Source: Pseudomonas fildesensis
Lineage (GTDB): Bacteria > Pseudomonadota > Gammaproteobacteria > Pseudomonadales > Pseudomonadaceae
Length of the DNA stretch: 64,000 bases
NCBI RefSeq assembly: GCF_001050345.1
Contig: NZ_LFMW01000017.1
Span: 1-64,000 of the forward strand
Reading direction: 5' to 3'
Made by a program: the position numbers and the translations under genes. The notes beneath the pieces were generated by a model. That model was given only the letters and a program-made list of their open reading frames with translations. It did no database searches and was not told the DNA's origin. How positions within the stretch are numbered: position 1 is the first letter of the stretch; every line of letters begins with the position of its first letter. Positions 44,447 to 52,724 of the stretch are shown piece after piece.

Positions 44447-45691
44447 TTGAAAAAGAACGTTCTTATCATTGGTGCAGGAGGTGTCGCCAAGGTGGTGGCC
44501 CACAAGTGCGCGCAGCACAACGACGAACTCGGTCGTATTGCTATCGCGTCGCGCAACATCTCCAAATGCCAGGCCATCATCGACAGCGTCAAGGCCAAGG
44601 GTAGCCTCAAGGTACCCGCCGACATCCAGGCCTTCGCGCTGAACGCCCTGGACGTGGAAGCGACCAAGGCCCTGATCCGCGAGACCGAATCGCAGATCGT
44701 CATCAACGTAGGTTCCGCGTTCCTCAACATGTCGGTGCTGCGTGCCTGCATCGACACGGGCGTTGCGTACCTCGACACCTCCATCCACGAAGAGCCGGGC
44801 AAGGTCTGCGAGACCCCGCCGTGGTACGGCAACTACGAGTGGAACCACCTGGAAGAGTGCAAACAGAAGAACATCACCGCCATTCTTGGCGTGGGCTTCG
44901 ACCCGGGTGTCGTCAACGCGTATGCCGCGCTGGCGCAACAAAAGCATTTCGACCGCATTGATTCGATCGACATTCTCGACGTCAATGCCGGCTCCCATGG
45001 CAAATACTTCGCCACCAATTTCGATCCGGAAATCAACTTCCGCGAATTCACCGGGCAGGTGTGGAGCTGGCAGAACAGCCAGTGGACCAGCAACACCATG
45101 TTCGAAGTCAAACGTACCGACGACCTGCCGGTGGTCGGTTCGCAGAACCTGTACCTGACCGGCCACGATGAAGTGCACTCGCTGTCGAAAAACCTCGACG
45201 TGCCCAACGTGCGCTTCTGGATGAGCTTCGGCGAACACTACATCAACGTGTTCACCGTGCTGAAGAACCTCGGCCTGCTCTCCGAAAAACCGGTCACCAC
45301 CGCCGAAGGCCTGGAAGTGGTGCCGTTGAAACTGGTCAAGGCTGTACTGCCCGACCCGTCTTCACTGGCGCCCGGCTACACCGGCAAGACCTGCATCGGC
45401 GACCTCGTCAAAGGCACCAAGGATGGCCAGCCGCGCGAGCTGTTCATCTACAACGTGGCCTGCCACGAAGAAGCCTTTGCCGAAACCGACAGCCAGGGCA
45501 TCTCCTACACCGCTGGCGTGCCACCGGTAGCCGCTGCGCTGCTGGTTGCGCGTGGCGAGTGGGACGTAAAACACATGGCCAACGTCGAGGAACTGCCAGC
45601 TGAGCCGTTCCTCAAGGCGCTGGACGTGATGGGCTTGCCGACTCGAATTAAAGACGAGCACGGTGATCGCGCTTGGGATGCCATCGCCTGA
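44447..45691 (+). CDS. Carboxynorspermidine/carboxyspermidine dehydrogenase (saccharopine dehydrogenase-like)
   Basis: This enzyme condenses L-aspartate semialdehyde with a diamine and reduces the product to carboxy(nor)spermidine, the substrate of the preceding gene's product. The 414-residue protein has an N-terminal Rossmann motif IIGAGGVAKVVAHKCAQ and the saccharopine-dehydrogenase-like core (LDTSIHEEPG, GVGFDPGVVNAYAALA and DVNAGSHGKYFATNFDPE). The start is a TTG (44447), because AGGAG lies 11 bases upstream and translation must begin at KKNVLIIGAG; no ATG fits. A strong terminator at 45712 ends the unit. Confidence 0.92.
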   Translation: MKKNVLIIGAGGVAKVVAHKCAQHNDELGRIAIASRNISKCQAIIDSVKAKGSLKVPADIQAFALNALDVEATKALIRETESQIVINVGSAFLNMSVLRACIDTGVAYLDTSIHEEPGKVCETPPWYGNYEWNHLEECKQKNITAILGVGFDPGVVNAYAALAQQKHFDRIDSIDILDVNAGSHGKYFATNFDPEINFREFTGQVWSWQNSQWTSNTMFEVKRTDDLPVVGSQNLYLTGHDEVHSLSKNLDVPNVRFWMSFGEHYINVFTVLKNLGLLSEKPVTTAEGLEVVPLKLVKAVLPDPSSLAPGYTGKTCIGDLVKGTKDGQPRELFIYNVACHEEAFAETDSQGISYTAGVPPVAAALLVARGEWDVKHMANVEELPAEPFLKALDVMGLPTRIKDEHGDRAWDAIA

Positions 45692-45711
45692 TAAGCGAGC
45701 GCTGACCGCAC

Positions 45712-45741
45712 AAAAAATGCGCCCTGAGGGGCGCATTTTTT
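45712..45741 (+). terminator. Rho-independent terminator of the polyamine genes
   Basis: AAAAAATGCGCCC pairs with GGGCGCATTTTTT around a TGAG loop, leaving a run of six T residues. It lies 20 bases after the dehydrogenase stop. A-rich on the other side, it could also stop transcription of the convergent glutaminase gene. Confidence 0.93.
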
Positions 45742-45812
45742 GTTTGGGCGAACACAAATCCTTGGCGGCATTCCCACGCAGAGCGCGGGAGCGATCATAA
45801 CGATCAACATCA

Positions 45813-46721
45813 CTAAAACACCGACCACCCAATCCGCTCACTCAACAACTCCAACGCCTTAATCCCCGCCAGCGAGTTTCCCGCCGCATTCAACTCCGGC
45901 GACCACACACACACCGTAAACTGCCCCGGCACCACCGCGAGTATCCCGCCGCCTACCCCGCTCTTGCCCGGCAACCCGACGCGATAAGCAAAGTTCCCCG
46001 CCTCGTCGTACAGCCCGCTGGTGGCCATGATCGAGTTCACTTGCTTGGTCTGGCGCGGCGTCAAGATCTGCTCACCGCTATGGGCGCTCACACCCTTATT
46101 CGCGAGGAAGCTGAACGCCTTGGCCAAATCCAGGCAGCTCATCTGCAAGGCGCAGTAGTTGAAATAGCTGTGCAGCACTGCATCCACATCGTTGTGGAAG
46201 TTGCCGAACGATTTCATCAGGTAGGCCATGGCCGCGTTGCGTGCGCCGTGTTGGGCTTCGGATTCGGCGACGACGCTGTTGACCAGAATCTGCGGGTTGC
46301 CCGACAGGCGCCGCACAAAATCGCGCATCGACAAGATCGGCACGGCGAAGCGCGATTGGTTGATGTCGCAGATGACCAGCGCGCCGGCGTTGATAAACGG
46401 GTTGCGCGGCCGGCCGCGTTCGAATTCCAGTTGCACCATTGAATTGAACGGCTGCCCCGACGGTTCGTGGCCCAGGCGCTCCCAGATGCTTTCGCCGCCG
46501 TGGTCAATGGCCTGCACCAGGCTGAACACCTTGGAAATGCTCTGCACCGAGAACAGCGTACGCGCATCACCCGCGCAGTAGGCCGAGCCGTCGTTGCCGT
46601 ACACCGCAATGCCGAGTTGATTGGCGGGCACGTCGGCCAGTGCGGGAATGTAGTCGGCGACTTTGCCGAGGCCGATCAGTGGACGAACTTCGTCGAGGAT
46701 CGACGAAAGCATCGCCTGCAT
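45813..46721 (-). CDS. glsA: Glutaminase
   Basis: Glutaminase hydrolyses glutamine to glutamate and ammonia in the cytoplasm. From the ATG at 46721 the protein is 302 residues, the standard length; an in-frame ATG at 46736 would add five. The serine beta-lactamase-like active site is visible as FSVQSISKVF (Ser-x-x-Lys). Substrate-binding blocks include EPSGQPFNSMVQLE and RGRPRNPFINAGAL, and the C-terminal part has GLPGKSGVGGGILAVVPG. It is intact and stands alone. Confidence 0.95.
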   Translation of the reverse strand: MQAMLSSILDEVRPLIGLGKVADYIPALADVPANQLGIAVYGNDGSAYCAGDARTLFSVQSISKVFSLVQAIDHGGESIWERLGHEPSGQPFNSMVQLEFERGRPRNPFINAGALVICDINQSRFAVPILSMRDFVRRLSGNPQILVNSVVAESEAQHGARNAAMAYLMKSFGNFHNDVDAVLHSYFNYCALQMSCLDLAKAFSFLANKGVSAHSGEQILTPRQTKQVNSIMATSGLYDEAGNFAYRVGLPGKSGVGGGILAVVPGQFTVCVWSPELNAAGNSLAGIKALELLSERIGWSVF

Positions 46722-46775
46722 ATCTTGTCCGGTCATCTTTCTTTGAATCAGTGATTGCGGGGCGCGGAGGATACT

Positions 46776-47120
46776 TCAATGCGCCCGGAAGCCCCAGACA
46801 ATCTCCACCACTCGCTCGGCAACCACCAGGTAAACCAGGATCAGCAACAGTTGCAGCGCCAGGTGATAACGCAGCTTGGCCAGCCGGCGAATGCCGTCGC
46901 TGACGTTCAACAGCATCAACACTGTGGACAGGATGATCAGCCCCCACCCGGCGACGTTGGACGCAAATACCCCGATAAACAGTTCACGCTGGCCCAGTAG
47001 CGTATTGGTGCCCGCCGCGAACAGCAGTGCGCACACCAGCAGGTTTTTGACGTTGTCGAAGATCTGCGTGCTGAGGTCGTTTTCCAGCAACGCCACATAC
47101 CGCTTCCATAACGTGTGCAT
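46776..47120 (-). CDS. Small membrane protein of unknown function
   Basis: The 114-residue protein has three hydrophobic segments (about 25-41, 48-70 and 84-104) joined by short charged loops, with an N-terminal amphipathic stretch (LWKRYVALLENDLSTQIFDNVKN). No family is recognised. It is on the same strand as glsA, 54 bp upstream, and might be transcribed with it, but no functional tie is evident. Confidence 0.55.
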   Translation of the reverse strand: MHTLWKRYVALLENDLSTQIFDNVKNLLVCALLFAAGTNTLLGQRELFIGVFASNVAGWGLIILSTVLMLLNVSDGIRRLAKLRYHLALQLLLILVYLVVAERVVEIVWGFRAH

Positions 47121-47212
47121 GGCTCAGTACCGGTTGGGGATGGCTCGTCAATCAAAGTAGTTCAAATGCTCGTACACTGCAGCGCTACGCTTACTTCATT
47201 AAGGACCCGTGC

Positions 47213-47548
47213 ATGAAACTGATGATTGGCTTGGCCGTCCTGCTGCTGGTATCGGCGTGCACCTCCACCCAACCGGCCCAGGATTCCACCGCGTCCACCT
47301 GCCTGGCGGGGGGCGGCGCCATGAAGCAAGTGGGCAAGCTGCAGAGCTGGAAGTGCATCACCCCGTACAAGGACGCCGGTAAAGCCTGCACCGATTCCAG
47401 CCAGTGTGACGGTGAGTGCCGGACCAGCGTGACCACGCAGCCCGGGAATGCCCCGGTGACGGGTGCATGCCAGGCGGATAACGGCCGCTTTGGCTGCTCG
47501 GCCACCGTCGAAAAAGGCAAGCTGGGCCGTGCGATCTGCGTGGACTGA
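47213..47548 (+). CDS. Small Cys-rich lipoprotein
   Basis: The 111-residue protein has a lipoprotein signal (LAVLLLVSAC, Cys at residue 16). The mature part contains seven further Cys (TCLAGG, WKCITP, KACTDSSQCDGECR, GACQ, FGCSATVE and ICVD). The TDSSQCDGEC arrangement suggests a small disulfide-stabilised fold. No enzyme motif is seen. It would be tethered at the outer membrane or periplasm. The role is unknown. Confidence 0.7.
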   Translation: MKLMIGLAVLLLVSACTSTQPAQDSTASTCLAGGGAMKQVGKLQSWKCITPYKDAGKACTDSSQCDGECRTSVTTQPGNAPVTGACQADNGRFGCSATVEKGKLGRAICVD

Positions 47549-47567
47549 AAACCGGTCGGAGTTCAAT

Positions 47568-47650
47568 CCTGTGGCGAGGGGGACTGCGCAGCAGTCCCTT
47601 CTTTTGGGGCCGCTGCGCGACCCAACGGGAGCAAGCGCCCTCGCCACAGG
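47568..47650. repeat. REPIN (inverted REP pair)
   Basis: CCTGTGGCGAGGG faces CCCTCGCCACAGG. Between them are ACTGCGCAGCAGTCC and a GGGGCCGCTGCGCGACCCAACGGGAGCAAG stretch of the same family as the 35323 repeat. It fills the gap between the lipoprotein gene and the convergent gene at 47667. Confidence 0.8.
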
Positions 47651-47666
47651 GAAGCATTTCAATCCG

Positions 47667-48077
47667 TTAGAAATGCGCCACATCCGACACCCGCTCATCC
47701 AGCACATCCCGCGCCAGGGCCCACGCCCGGTCGCTGGATTCCACCACCAGCAGCGGGTAGCCCCAGGCCTTGCCGAACATCACGGCGAACGGCTTCAGCG
47801 CCAGCCGCTTGGCGGCGCTCGGCTCCACCTGGATCATGCCTTTGACGAACGTGTGCAAGGCCTGTTTGTGTTTCTTCATCCAGATAGACGCCTGCTTACG
47901 CTCCTCGTGGGAGTGCTCGTAATTACTTTCATCCACAGCTTTTTCGTGCAGCAGCACAAAGGCTTGCCCCCGTGCCAGCAGGCCTTCGAAGAGCAGCAGG
48001 GCGTCTTCCGGCCCGCCTTCGTTAGGGGCGTCAAACACGATTTTCACCACAGGGAAGGTTGAGCTGTCGAGTCGCAT
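47667..48077 (-). CDS. Conserved hypothetical protein
   Basis: The 136-residue soluble protein starts MRLDSSTFPVVKIVFD and has LLARGQAFVLLHEKAVDESNYEHSHEERKQASIWMKKHKQALHTF, a helix-rich charged middle, then FGKAWGYPLLVVESSDRAWALARDVL. The pattern of a beta-strand, helix and a conserved His-rich stretch resembles small STAS-like or anti-sigma-antagonist-like proteins, but this is only a guess. No signal or membrane segment is present. Confidence 0.6.
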   Translation of the reverse strand: MRLDSSTFPVVKIVFDAPNEGGPEDALLLFEGLLARGQAFVLLHEKAVDESNYEHSHEERKQASIWMKKHKQALHTFVKGMIQVEPSAAKRLALKPFAVMFGKAWGYPLLVVESSDRAWALARDVLDERVSDVAHF

Positions 48078-48186
48078 GGCATTGCTCCTGAATGAGAGTG
48101 AATCTCACTATAGGACGTGGCCCACTGGACGGCATTGCACAGAATAGCCAGAATGTTTCGCAATTCAGCCAAACTGCGAATCTGCC

Positions 48187-49041
48187 ATGAAGCGCCATCG
48201 TCTAGACATGCATGACCCCTCGATGGCCAGGGACGCCGACATGATCCCGCGTGCGGTGGTGGCGGTCGGAGCCACCAGTACCTCCGAGAGCTGGGAGCAT
48301 GCTCAGCACGCGCATCGCAAGGGCCAGTTGATGTACACCTTGCGCGGAGTGATTCACTGCGAAATCGAGGCGGGTATCTGGATTGTGCCGCCCCAGTGCG
48401 CCCTGTGGATTCCCAGTGGCACTTTCCATGCCGCGCGTGGCGCAGGGGAAGCGGAGGTGTACTGCCTGTTGATCGACCCGGACGTTGCCGGCGCCCTGCC
48501 CCCGCAATGCTGCACCCTGGCGGTGTCCGGCCTGTTGCATGAGTTGATCAGCAAGGCGGTAAGCTTCCCGCCGTTGTATGAGGTGGACGGCGCACAGGGA
48601 CGCTTGATCGGTACGCTGCTCGACGAACTGGCCCAGGCCCCCATCGAGGACTTGCACCTGCCGATGCCCCTGGACCCGAGGCTGCGGCGCCTGGCCGACA
48701 GCCTGCTGGCCAACCCGAGTGACAAAGCCACCCTCGGCCAATGGGCAGTGCGCATCGGCATGAGCGAACGCAGCATGACGCGCCTGTTGCTGGAGGAATT
48801 CGGTTTGAGTTTCGGCCGCTGGCGCCGGCAGTTGCACGTGATCCTGTCGCTGCAACGCTTGGCCAAGGGTGAAAGCGTGCAGCGAGTGGCCCTGGACCTG
48901 GGCTATGAAAATGCCAGCGGTTTTATCACCATGTTCCGCAAGGCGGTGGGCCAGCCGCCGGCGCGTTACCTGGCGGACCGCGCCGGGGCGTCGAGTGCAA
49001 CCGCCGCACCCGCGGCCATTGCGTTGCACTCGGGTAGCTGA
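48187..49041 (+). CDS. AraC-family transcriptional regulator
   Basis: The 284-residue regulator has an N-terminal cupin-like sensing domain (about 40-130; GQLMYTLRGVIHCEIEAG and VPPQCALWIPSGTFHAA). The C-terminal double helix-turn-helix covers about residues 165-265 (TLGQWAVRIGMSERSMTRLLLEEFGLSF, then LDLGYENASGFITMFRKAVGQPPARYL). The type is YdeC/NimR-like. No obvious target gene is adjacent; the RNase T2 gene converges on it. Confidence 0.88.
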   Translation: MKRHRLDMHDPSMARDADMIPRAVVAVGATSTSESWEHAQHAHRKGQLMYTLRGVIHCEIEAGIWIVPPQCALWIPSGTFHAARGAGEAEVYCLLIDPDVAGALPPQCCTLAVSGLLHELISKAVSFPPLYEVDGAQGRLIGTLLDELAQAPIEDLHLPMPLDPRLRRLADSLLANPSDKATLGQWAVRIGMSERSMTRLLLEEFGLSFGRWRRQLHVILSLQRLAKGESVQRVALDLGYENASGFITMFRKAVGQPPARYLADRAGASSATAAPAAIALHSGS

Positions 49042-49671
49042 TCAGCGCTGCACCGGAATCCGAATATCGCCGCCCCGGCACTGGGTCTTCACACTCCTCG
49101 GGCAGCCGGCGAAGCGTAGTTCCTTGCTCAGGCATACACGCACTTCGGACAACACCTTGCCCTTGCAGATCACCGCCACGCTGTGGTCGCCCATGGCCGG
49201 GTTGCTCTGGCGAAACAGCGCCTCGATCTCCCGCGCTTCCAGGTAACCCGGCACGTTGAACGGCTGCAATTGCTGCGGAATTTGCACGGTAGCCAGCGCC
49301 GCATCAGTGGCATCCAGGTAACGCGAAGCATCCAGGCCGCTGCAGGTGCCGTGCTTGGCCCACTCATGCTTGAGTAGCGCCTTGGTGGGGAACATCAACG
49401 CACCTTTGGCCATATCCTCCGCCGACAGCCGCGACTGCGGATCACACGACGCCGGCCACCCGCCCCGTGCGTACTGCGGCCACAACCCGTGCAGCACAAA
49501 GCCGTAACCCTTGCCCGAGCATTGCTCGTTGTCCGGGTGCGTCAGGCAAAAGGTCGGCGACCACGACAGCGACAACACATAGAAATCAAAATCCCCCGCC
49601 GGCCGTTGCTCCCGTGGTGCAGCCATCGCACTTGTGGCGATGACCAGCCACAACACCATCCAGTATTTCAT
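49042..49671 (-). CDS. Secreted ribonuclease T2-family enzyme
   Basis: This is a 209-residue periplasmic or secreted ribonuclease from the ATG at 49671. It is chosen over a GTG ten codons upstream because AAGGA lies eight bases before it and it begins the signal peptide (MKYWMVLWLVIATSAMA). The two conserved active-site segments are present, FVLHGLWPQY and LLKHEWAKHGTC, with the catalytic His residues, and several Cys for disulfides. It cleaves RNA non-specifically, probably for nutrient scavenging. Confidence 0.9.
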   Translation of the reverse strand: MKYWMVLWLVIATSAMAAPREQRPAGDFDFYVLSLSWSPTFCLTHPDNEQCSGKGYGFVLHGLWPQYARGGWPASCDPQSRLSAEDMAKGALMFPTKALLKHEWAKHGTCSGLDASRYLDATDAALATVQIPQQLQPFNVPGYLEAREIEALFRQSNPAMGDHSVAVICKGKVLSEVRVCLSKELRFAGCPRSVKTQCRGGDIRIPVQR

Positions 49672-49711
49672 CCATCTATTCCTTGAAAGTTTGATCACCA
49701 ACCTGTCGCGA

Positions 49712-50692
49712 TTAACCAGGATGGTAGGGATTGCGCTGCAGCACCTTGTCGAGAATCCGGTCGGTCTTCAACGCCTCGATTGCCAGCGAAGGATGCTCGC
49801 CTTCCCCGCGAATATGGGCGTTCATGGATAGCACATGATGCCATTGGATATGTGCATGGCACGGCACTTCGAGCACCTCGTCGACCTCGCCTTCAAGACG
49901 CAGCGGCTGGTCTTCGAACACCGCAAAGGTGATGCGACCTTTGCTGCCGATCAGCTCGACACGGTCTTCGCGGCGGTCCGCGACAAAGTTCCAGCAACCC
50001 ATGCCCAGCGCGCCTGAACCGAAGGTCCAGCAGGCCGTTACGGCATCCTCAGCCGCATAACGACCTGCCTGTCGCGCGGTAAAGCCGGTGACCTCGACAA
50101 TGTCCCCGGCCAGGTACTGGAACAGATCAAACCCGTGGCTGGCCAGGTCGGCGAAGTAACCGCCGCCGGCAATGGCCGGGTCGGTGCGCCAATTGGCGGC
50201 GCTGGCGTCCTCCAGGGCGGGCGGTTTGCAGAGCGTCCACGTGAGGTGGCGCAACTCACCGATGCGCCCGTCGCGCAGCCAGTCACGTACTTGCTGGAAA
50301 CGCGGCAGCGAGCGGCGATAGTAAGAGACGAAAAGGTGCAAGCCGGCGCGTTCGAAGGTGCGCTGCATCAACGCGCTCTGCTCGGCATTCAGGGCCATCG
50401 GTTTCTCGACGCAGCAATGCTTGCCGGCGGCCGCCACCATCAGGCTGTACTCGAGGTGGCTGTCGGGCGGCGTGGCGATGTACACCGCATCCACTTCGGG
50501 GTCGTTGATCAGCGCCTGGGCGTCGGTATAGGAACGGGCAATGCCGTGGCGTGCCGCATAATCGCGCACAGCTTCCTCGCGGCGCCCCATCACGGCCACC
50601 AGCGCAGAACCTGGCGCTTTGTAGAATGCGGGTCCACTCTTCACTTCAGTGACACTGCCACAGCCAATCATGCCCCAACGTACGGTGCTCAT
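49712..50692 (-). CDS. Gfo/Idh/MocA-family oxidoreductase
   Basis: This NAD(P)-dependent oxidoreductase is 326 residues. The N-terminal Rossmann fold begins MSTVRWGMIGCGSVTEVKSGPAF. The signature motifs VYIATPPDSHLEY and EKPMALN (the catalytic Lys) follow, and GGGYFADLASHGFDLFQYLAG is the C-terminal substrate-domain motif. The ATG at 50692 has GAGGAAA in front; upstream open codons are not coding. Members act on sugars, inositols or similar polyols. The substrate is unknown. It diverges from the Nudix gene. Confidence 0.88.
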   Translation of the reverse strand: MSTVRWGMIGCGSVTEVKSGPAFYKAPGSALVAVMGRREEAVRDYAARHGIARSYTDAQALINDPEVDAVYIATPPDSHLEYSLMVAAAGKHCCVEKPMALNAEQSALMQRTFERAGLHLFVSYYRRSLPRFQQVRDWLRDGRIGELRHLTWTLCKPPALEDASAANWRTDPAIAGGGYFADLASHGFDLFQYLAGDIVEVTGFTARQAGRYAAEDAVTACWTFGSGALGMGCWNFVADRREDRVELIGSKGRITFAVFEDQPLRLEGEVDEVLEVPCHAHIQWHHVLSMNAHIRGEGEHPSLAIEALKTDRILDKVLQRNPYHPG

Positions 50693-50819
50693 CTGTTTTC
50701 CTCGTCCGTTTTCATCAATCGAGCAGTATCCACAACCCCACGGCCACGCGCCATAACCACTTAGCATGACAATTGCATTACACTTTTATGACACTCATCC
50801 CGCTGCGGGGGCACAGACG

Positions 50820-51182
50820 ATGAAAATAAGGGCCACGGTCATTTGCGAACACGAGGGGCATATCCTCTTCGTGCGCAAGGCCAGATCAAAATGGGCGTTG
50901 CCCGGCGGCAAGGTCGAGCGAGACGAGCGCCCGGTCGGCGCGGCCGAACGGGAGCTGGAAGAAGAAACCGGGCTTAACGTGGACGGGTTGTTGTACTTGC
51001 AGGAGTTGAAGGCCAGCGACACGCTGCACCATGTGTTTGAGGCATCGGTAGTGAACATCGCCGAGGCGCGGCCGAGCAACGAGATCGTTGAATGCCAGTG
51101 GCACGCCTACGGCGCCATGGACGAACTGGACACCACCGACGCCACCCGGCACATCGTCAAATCGTTTCTACGTCGCCTGTAA
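50820..51182 (+). CDS. Nudix hydrolase
   Basis: The 120-residue Nudix protein has MKIRATVICEHEGHILFVRK and the complete Nudix box GGKVERDERPVGAAERELEEETGL (the catalytic G-x5-E-x7-R-E-U-x-E-E). It hydrolyses a nucleoside diphosphate linked to another moiety; the substrate is unknown. The start at 50820 gives the family N-terminus; the frame is open 18 codons earlier. The end overlaps the convergent gene at 51168 by 15 bases. Confidence 0.88.
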   Translation: MKIRATVICEHEGHILFVRKARSKWALPGGKVERDERPVGAAERELEEETGLNVDGLLYLQELKASDTLHHVFEASVVNIAEARPSNEIVECQWHAYGAMDELDTTDATRHIVKSFLRRL

Positions 51183-51881
51183 TTCAGCGCTCTGCCCGCT
51201 GTCCAGCAAACCTCGCTTCACCAAGCCATTGTGTTTCTGCCGTTCGACAAAGGATTTGACGAACGTCGCAGCGGCTGCATGCGCCACGGGTACCGCCATG
51301 GCTTGGTGGATGGTCATAAAGTCGTCTTCCACCAGCCTCCATTGCTCCGACGCCTTGGTCCGCAGGAAGTCCCGCACACCCGCCGCAGCATCCAGGCCTT
51401 GCTCGACAAACCAGTCCACCGCTGCCGCTGACGTCGGCGCGCGCACCAGTTCGGCCTGCTGCACCGTACGGCTCAGGTACAGGTCATAGGCGGCGCCCTG
51501 CCCCACGGCGATGCGTCGACCCGGTTCGTCCAGTTGTGCCACGTGGCTCAGTGCCGAATCGCTGCGCACCAGGTACGTGCCCTTGATCGCCACATAAGGC
51601 TCACTGAAGGCGATTTGCTGCTCGCGCACCGGCTCGATGGCCAGGAATGCCACGCGCCACACATCATCGGCCAACGCGGCGAAGACCTTGCCCGCCGCAT
51701 CGAAGGTGATCAGCTCCAGGCTCACACCCAATTCATCGGCAAGTGCCTTGGCCAACGCGACCGAAACACCCTGGGGCTCACCGCCCGCGCCGCGTTGCGC
51801 CAATACCGGGTTGCCGAAGTTGATGGCGGCGCGCAGCACGCCATCGGGGGCCAGTTGTTGAAGTACCTGTTGGTCAATCAT
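51168..51881 (-). CDS. Family 3 solute-binding-like protein without signal peptide
   Basis: The 237-residue protein shows the family 3 (amino acid) binding-protein core: GVLRAAINFGNPVLAQR, GEPQGVSVALAKALADELGV, AALADDVWRVAFLAIEPVREQQIAFSEPYV and GTYLVRSDSAL. From the ATG at 51881, which has AGGAG in front, no signal peptide is present, and none appears if the frame is extended to 51935. It is therefore probably cytoplasmic, unlike normal binding proteins. It may be a stand-alone enzyme or regulator using the fold. Confidence 0.72.
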   Translation of the reverse strand: MIDQQVLQQLAPDGVLRAAINFGNPVLAQRGAGGEPQGVSVALAKALADELGVSLELITFDAAGKVFAALADDVWRVAFLAIEPVREQQIAFSEPYVAIKGTYLVRSDSALSHVAQLDEPGRRIAVGQGAAYDLYLSRTVQQAELVRAPTSAAAVDWFVEQGLDAAAGVRDFLRTKASEQWRLVEDDFMTIHQAMAVPVAHAAAATFVKSFVERQKHNGLVKRGLLDSGQSAELQAT

Positions 51882-52033
51882 CGAGCGCTCCTTGACGGGT
51901 CCGTTGTACGGTTTGCGGACCACAAACGGCAACACGCCGCCGCGCTCAAGGTACCCAAGCGCGTGCAGCGAGTCGAGGCGTCAACAGTGCGGAGCGAGAA
52001 CAGGCCGTGTTAGCAGGCACAACACAGCTCTAA

Positions 52034-52123
52034 TGTGGGAGGGGGCTTGCTCCCGATTACAGTGGGTCAGTCGATGCATTTCTTGACTGACAGACCGTAA
52101 TCGGGAGCAAGCCCCCTCCCACA
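52034..52123. repeat. REPIN with 27-bp perfect inverted arms
   Basis: Arms at 52034-52060 and 52097-52123 are exact reverse complements (TGTGGGAGGGGGCTTGCTCC continuing to GATTAC). The 36-base loop holds an inner pair, GTCAGTC / GACTGAC. It is the only recognisable item in the 347-bp gap between the binding-like protein gene (ends 51881) and the DUF1652 gene. Confidence 0.9.
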
Positions 52124-52228
52124 GGTATTGAAGGGTGTCAGGCACCTTTGTGTAGCCGCGCCGCAGCCTCACCAAAGCTCGCCATTTCCGACGACGGAAT
52201 GCGCTATGTCCCGATATATCACTCAGCA

Positions 52229-52477
52229 CTAACCCACCGCCGCAAACCCTCTCCGCCCGGCCTTGATCTCGGTCCGCAACTCGCCAATAAGGTTTGAGAT
52301 CGAACGAATACTGTCCAACCCCTCGGGCGATACACGCGTCAGCAACAGATCAACCCGCCCGGACACCGGCTCGAAGATGCGGATACACAGCGAGCCATCG
52401 GCGTTCACCGTGCAATCGCAGGCCAGCGGCAGGAAGCCCGAGCCCATGATGCGGTTGAGTTCAATGATGGAAATCAT
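52229..52477 (-). CDS. DUF1652 family protein
   Basis: This small Pseudomonas-type protein of 82 residues begins MISIIELNRIMGSGFLPLACDC and contains VNADGSLCIRIFEPVSGRVDLLLTRV and ISNLIGELRTEIKAG, recognisable as DUF1652. It has an unknown function; members are numerous in pseudomonads. The start is chosen over open codons upstream by the family N-terminus and GGGAAGGG in front of it. Confidence 0.8.
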   Translation of the reverse strand: MISIIELNRIMGSGFLPLACDCTVNADGSLCIRIFEPVSGRVDLLLTRVSPEGLDSIRSISNLIGELRTEIKAGRRGFAAVG

Positions 52478-52724
52478 GAGAAGCACCCTTCCCAGGGCCT
52501 CACCCGGTAGTTGTGATGGAAACAGAGTAGATGAGCGTTTACAGGGTGTCGGAAGATTCACTCAAAAGTGATAGCCATGCCTCATTTCACCCGGAAAACG
52601 CCGACACGCTGACGTCAGAAAACCCGCCACACGACCTCCCGTCTGCCGCACCGACAAGCACTTGACTCCAACCGTGGATAAAAAGACGCTCTTGGCTTTT
52701 CGCCATCACTCCGAGCATCCCGCC

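Noticed and set aside
43315..44832. 505-codon minus-strand frame opposite the decarboxylase gene
   Set aside because: The plus-strand nspC product has full motifs; the antisense frame is a codon-bias artefact.
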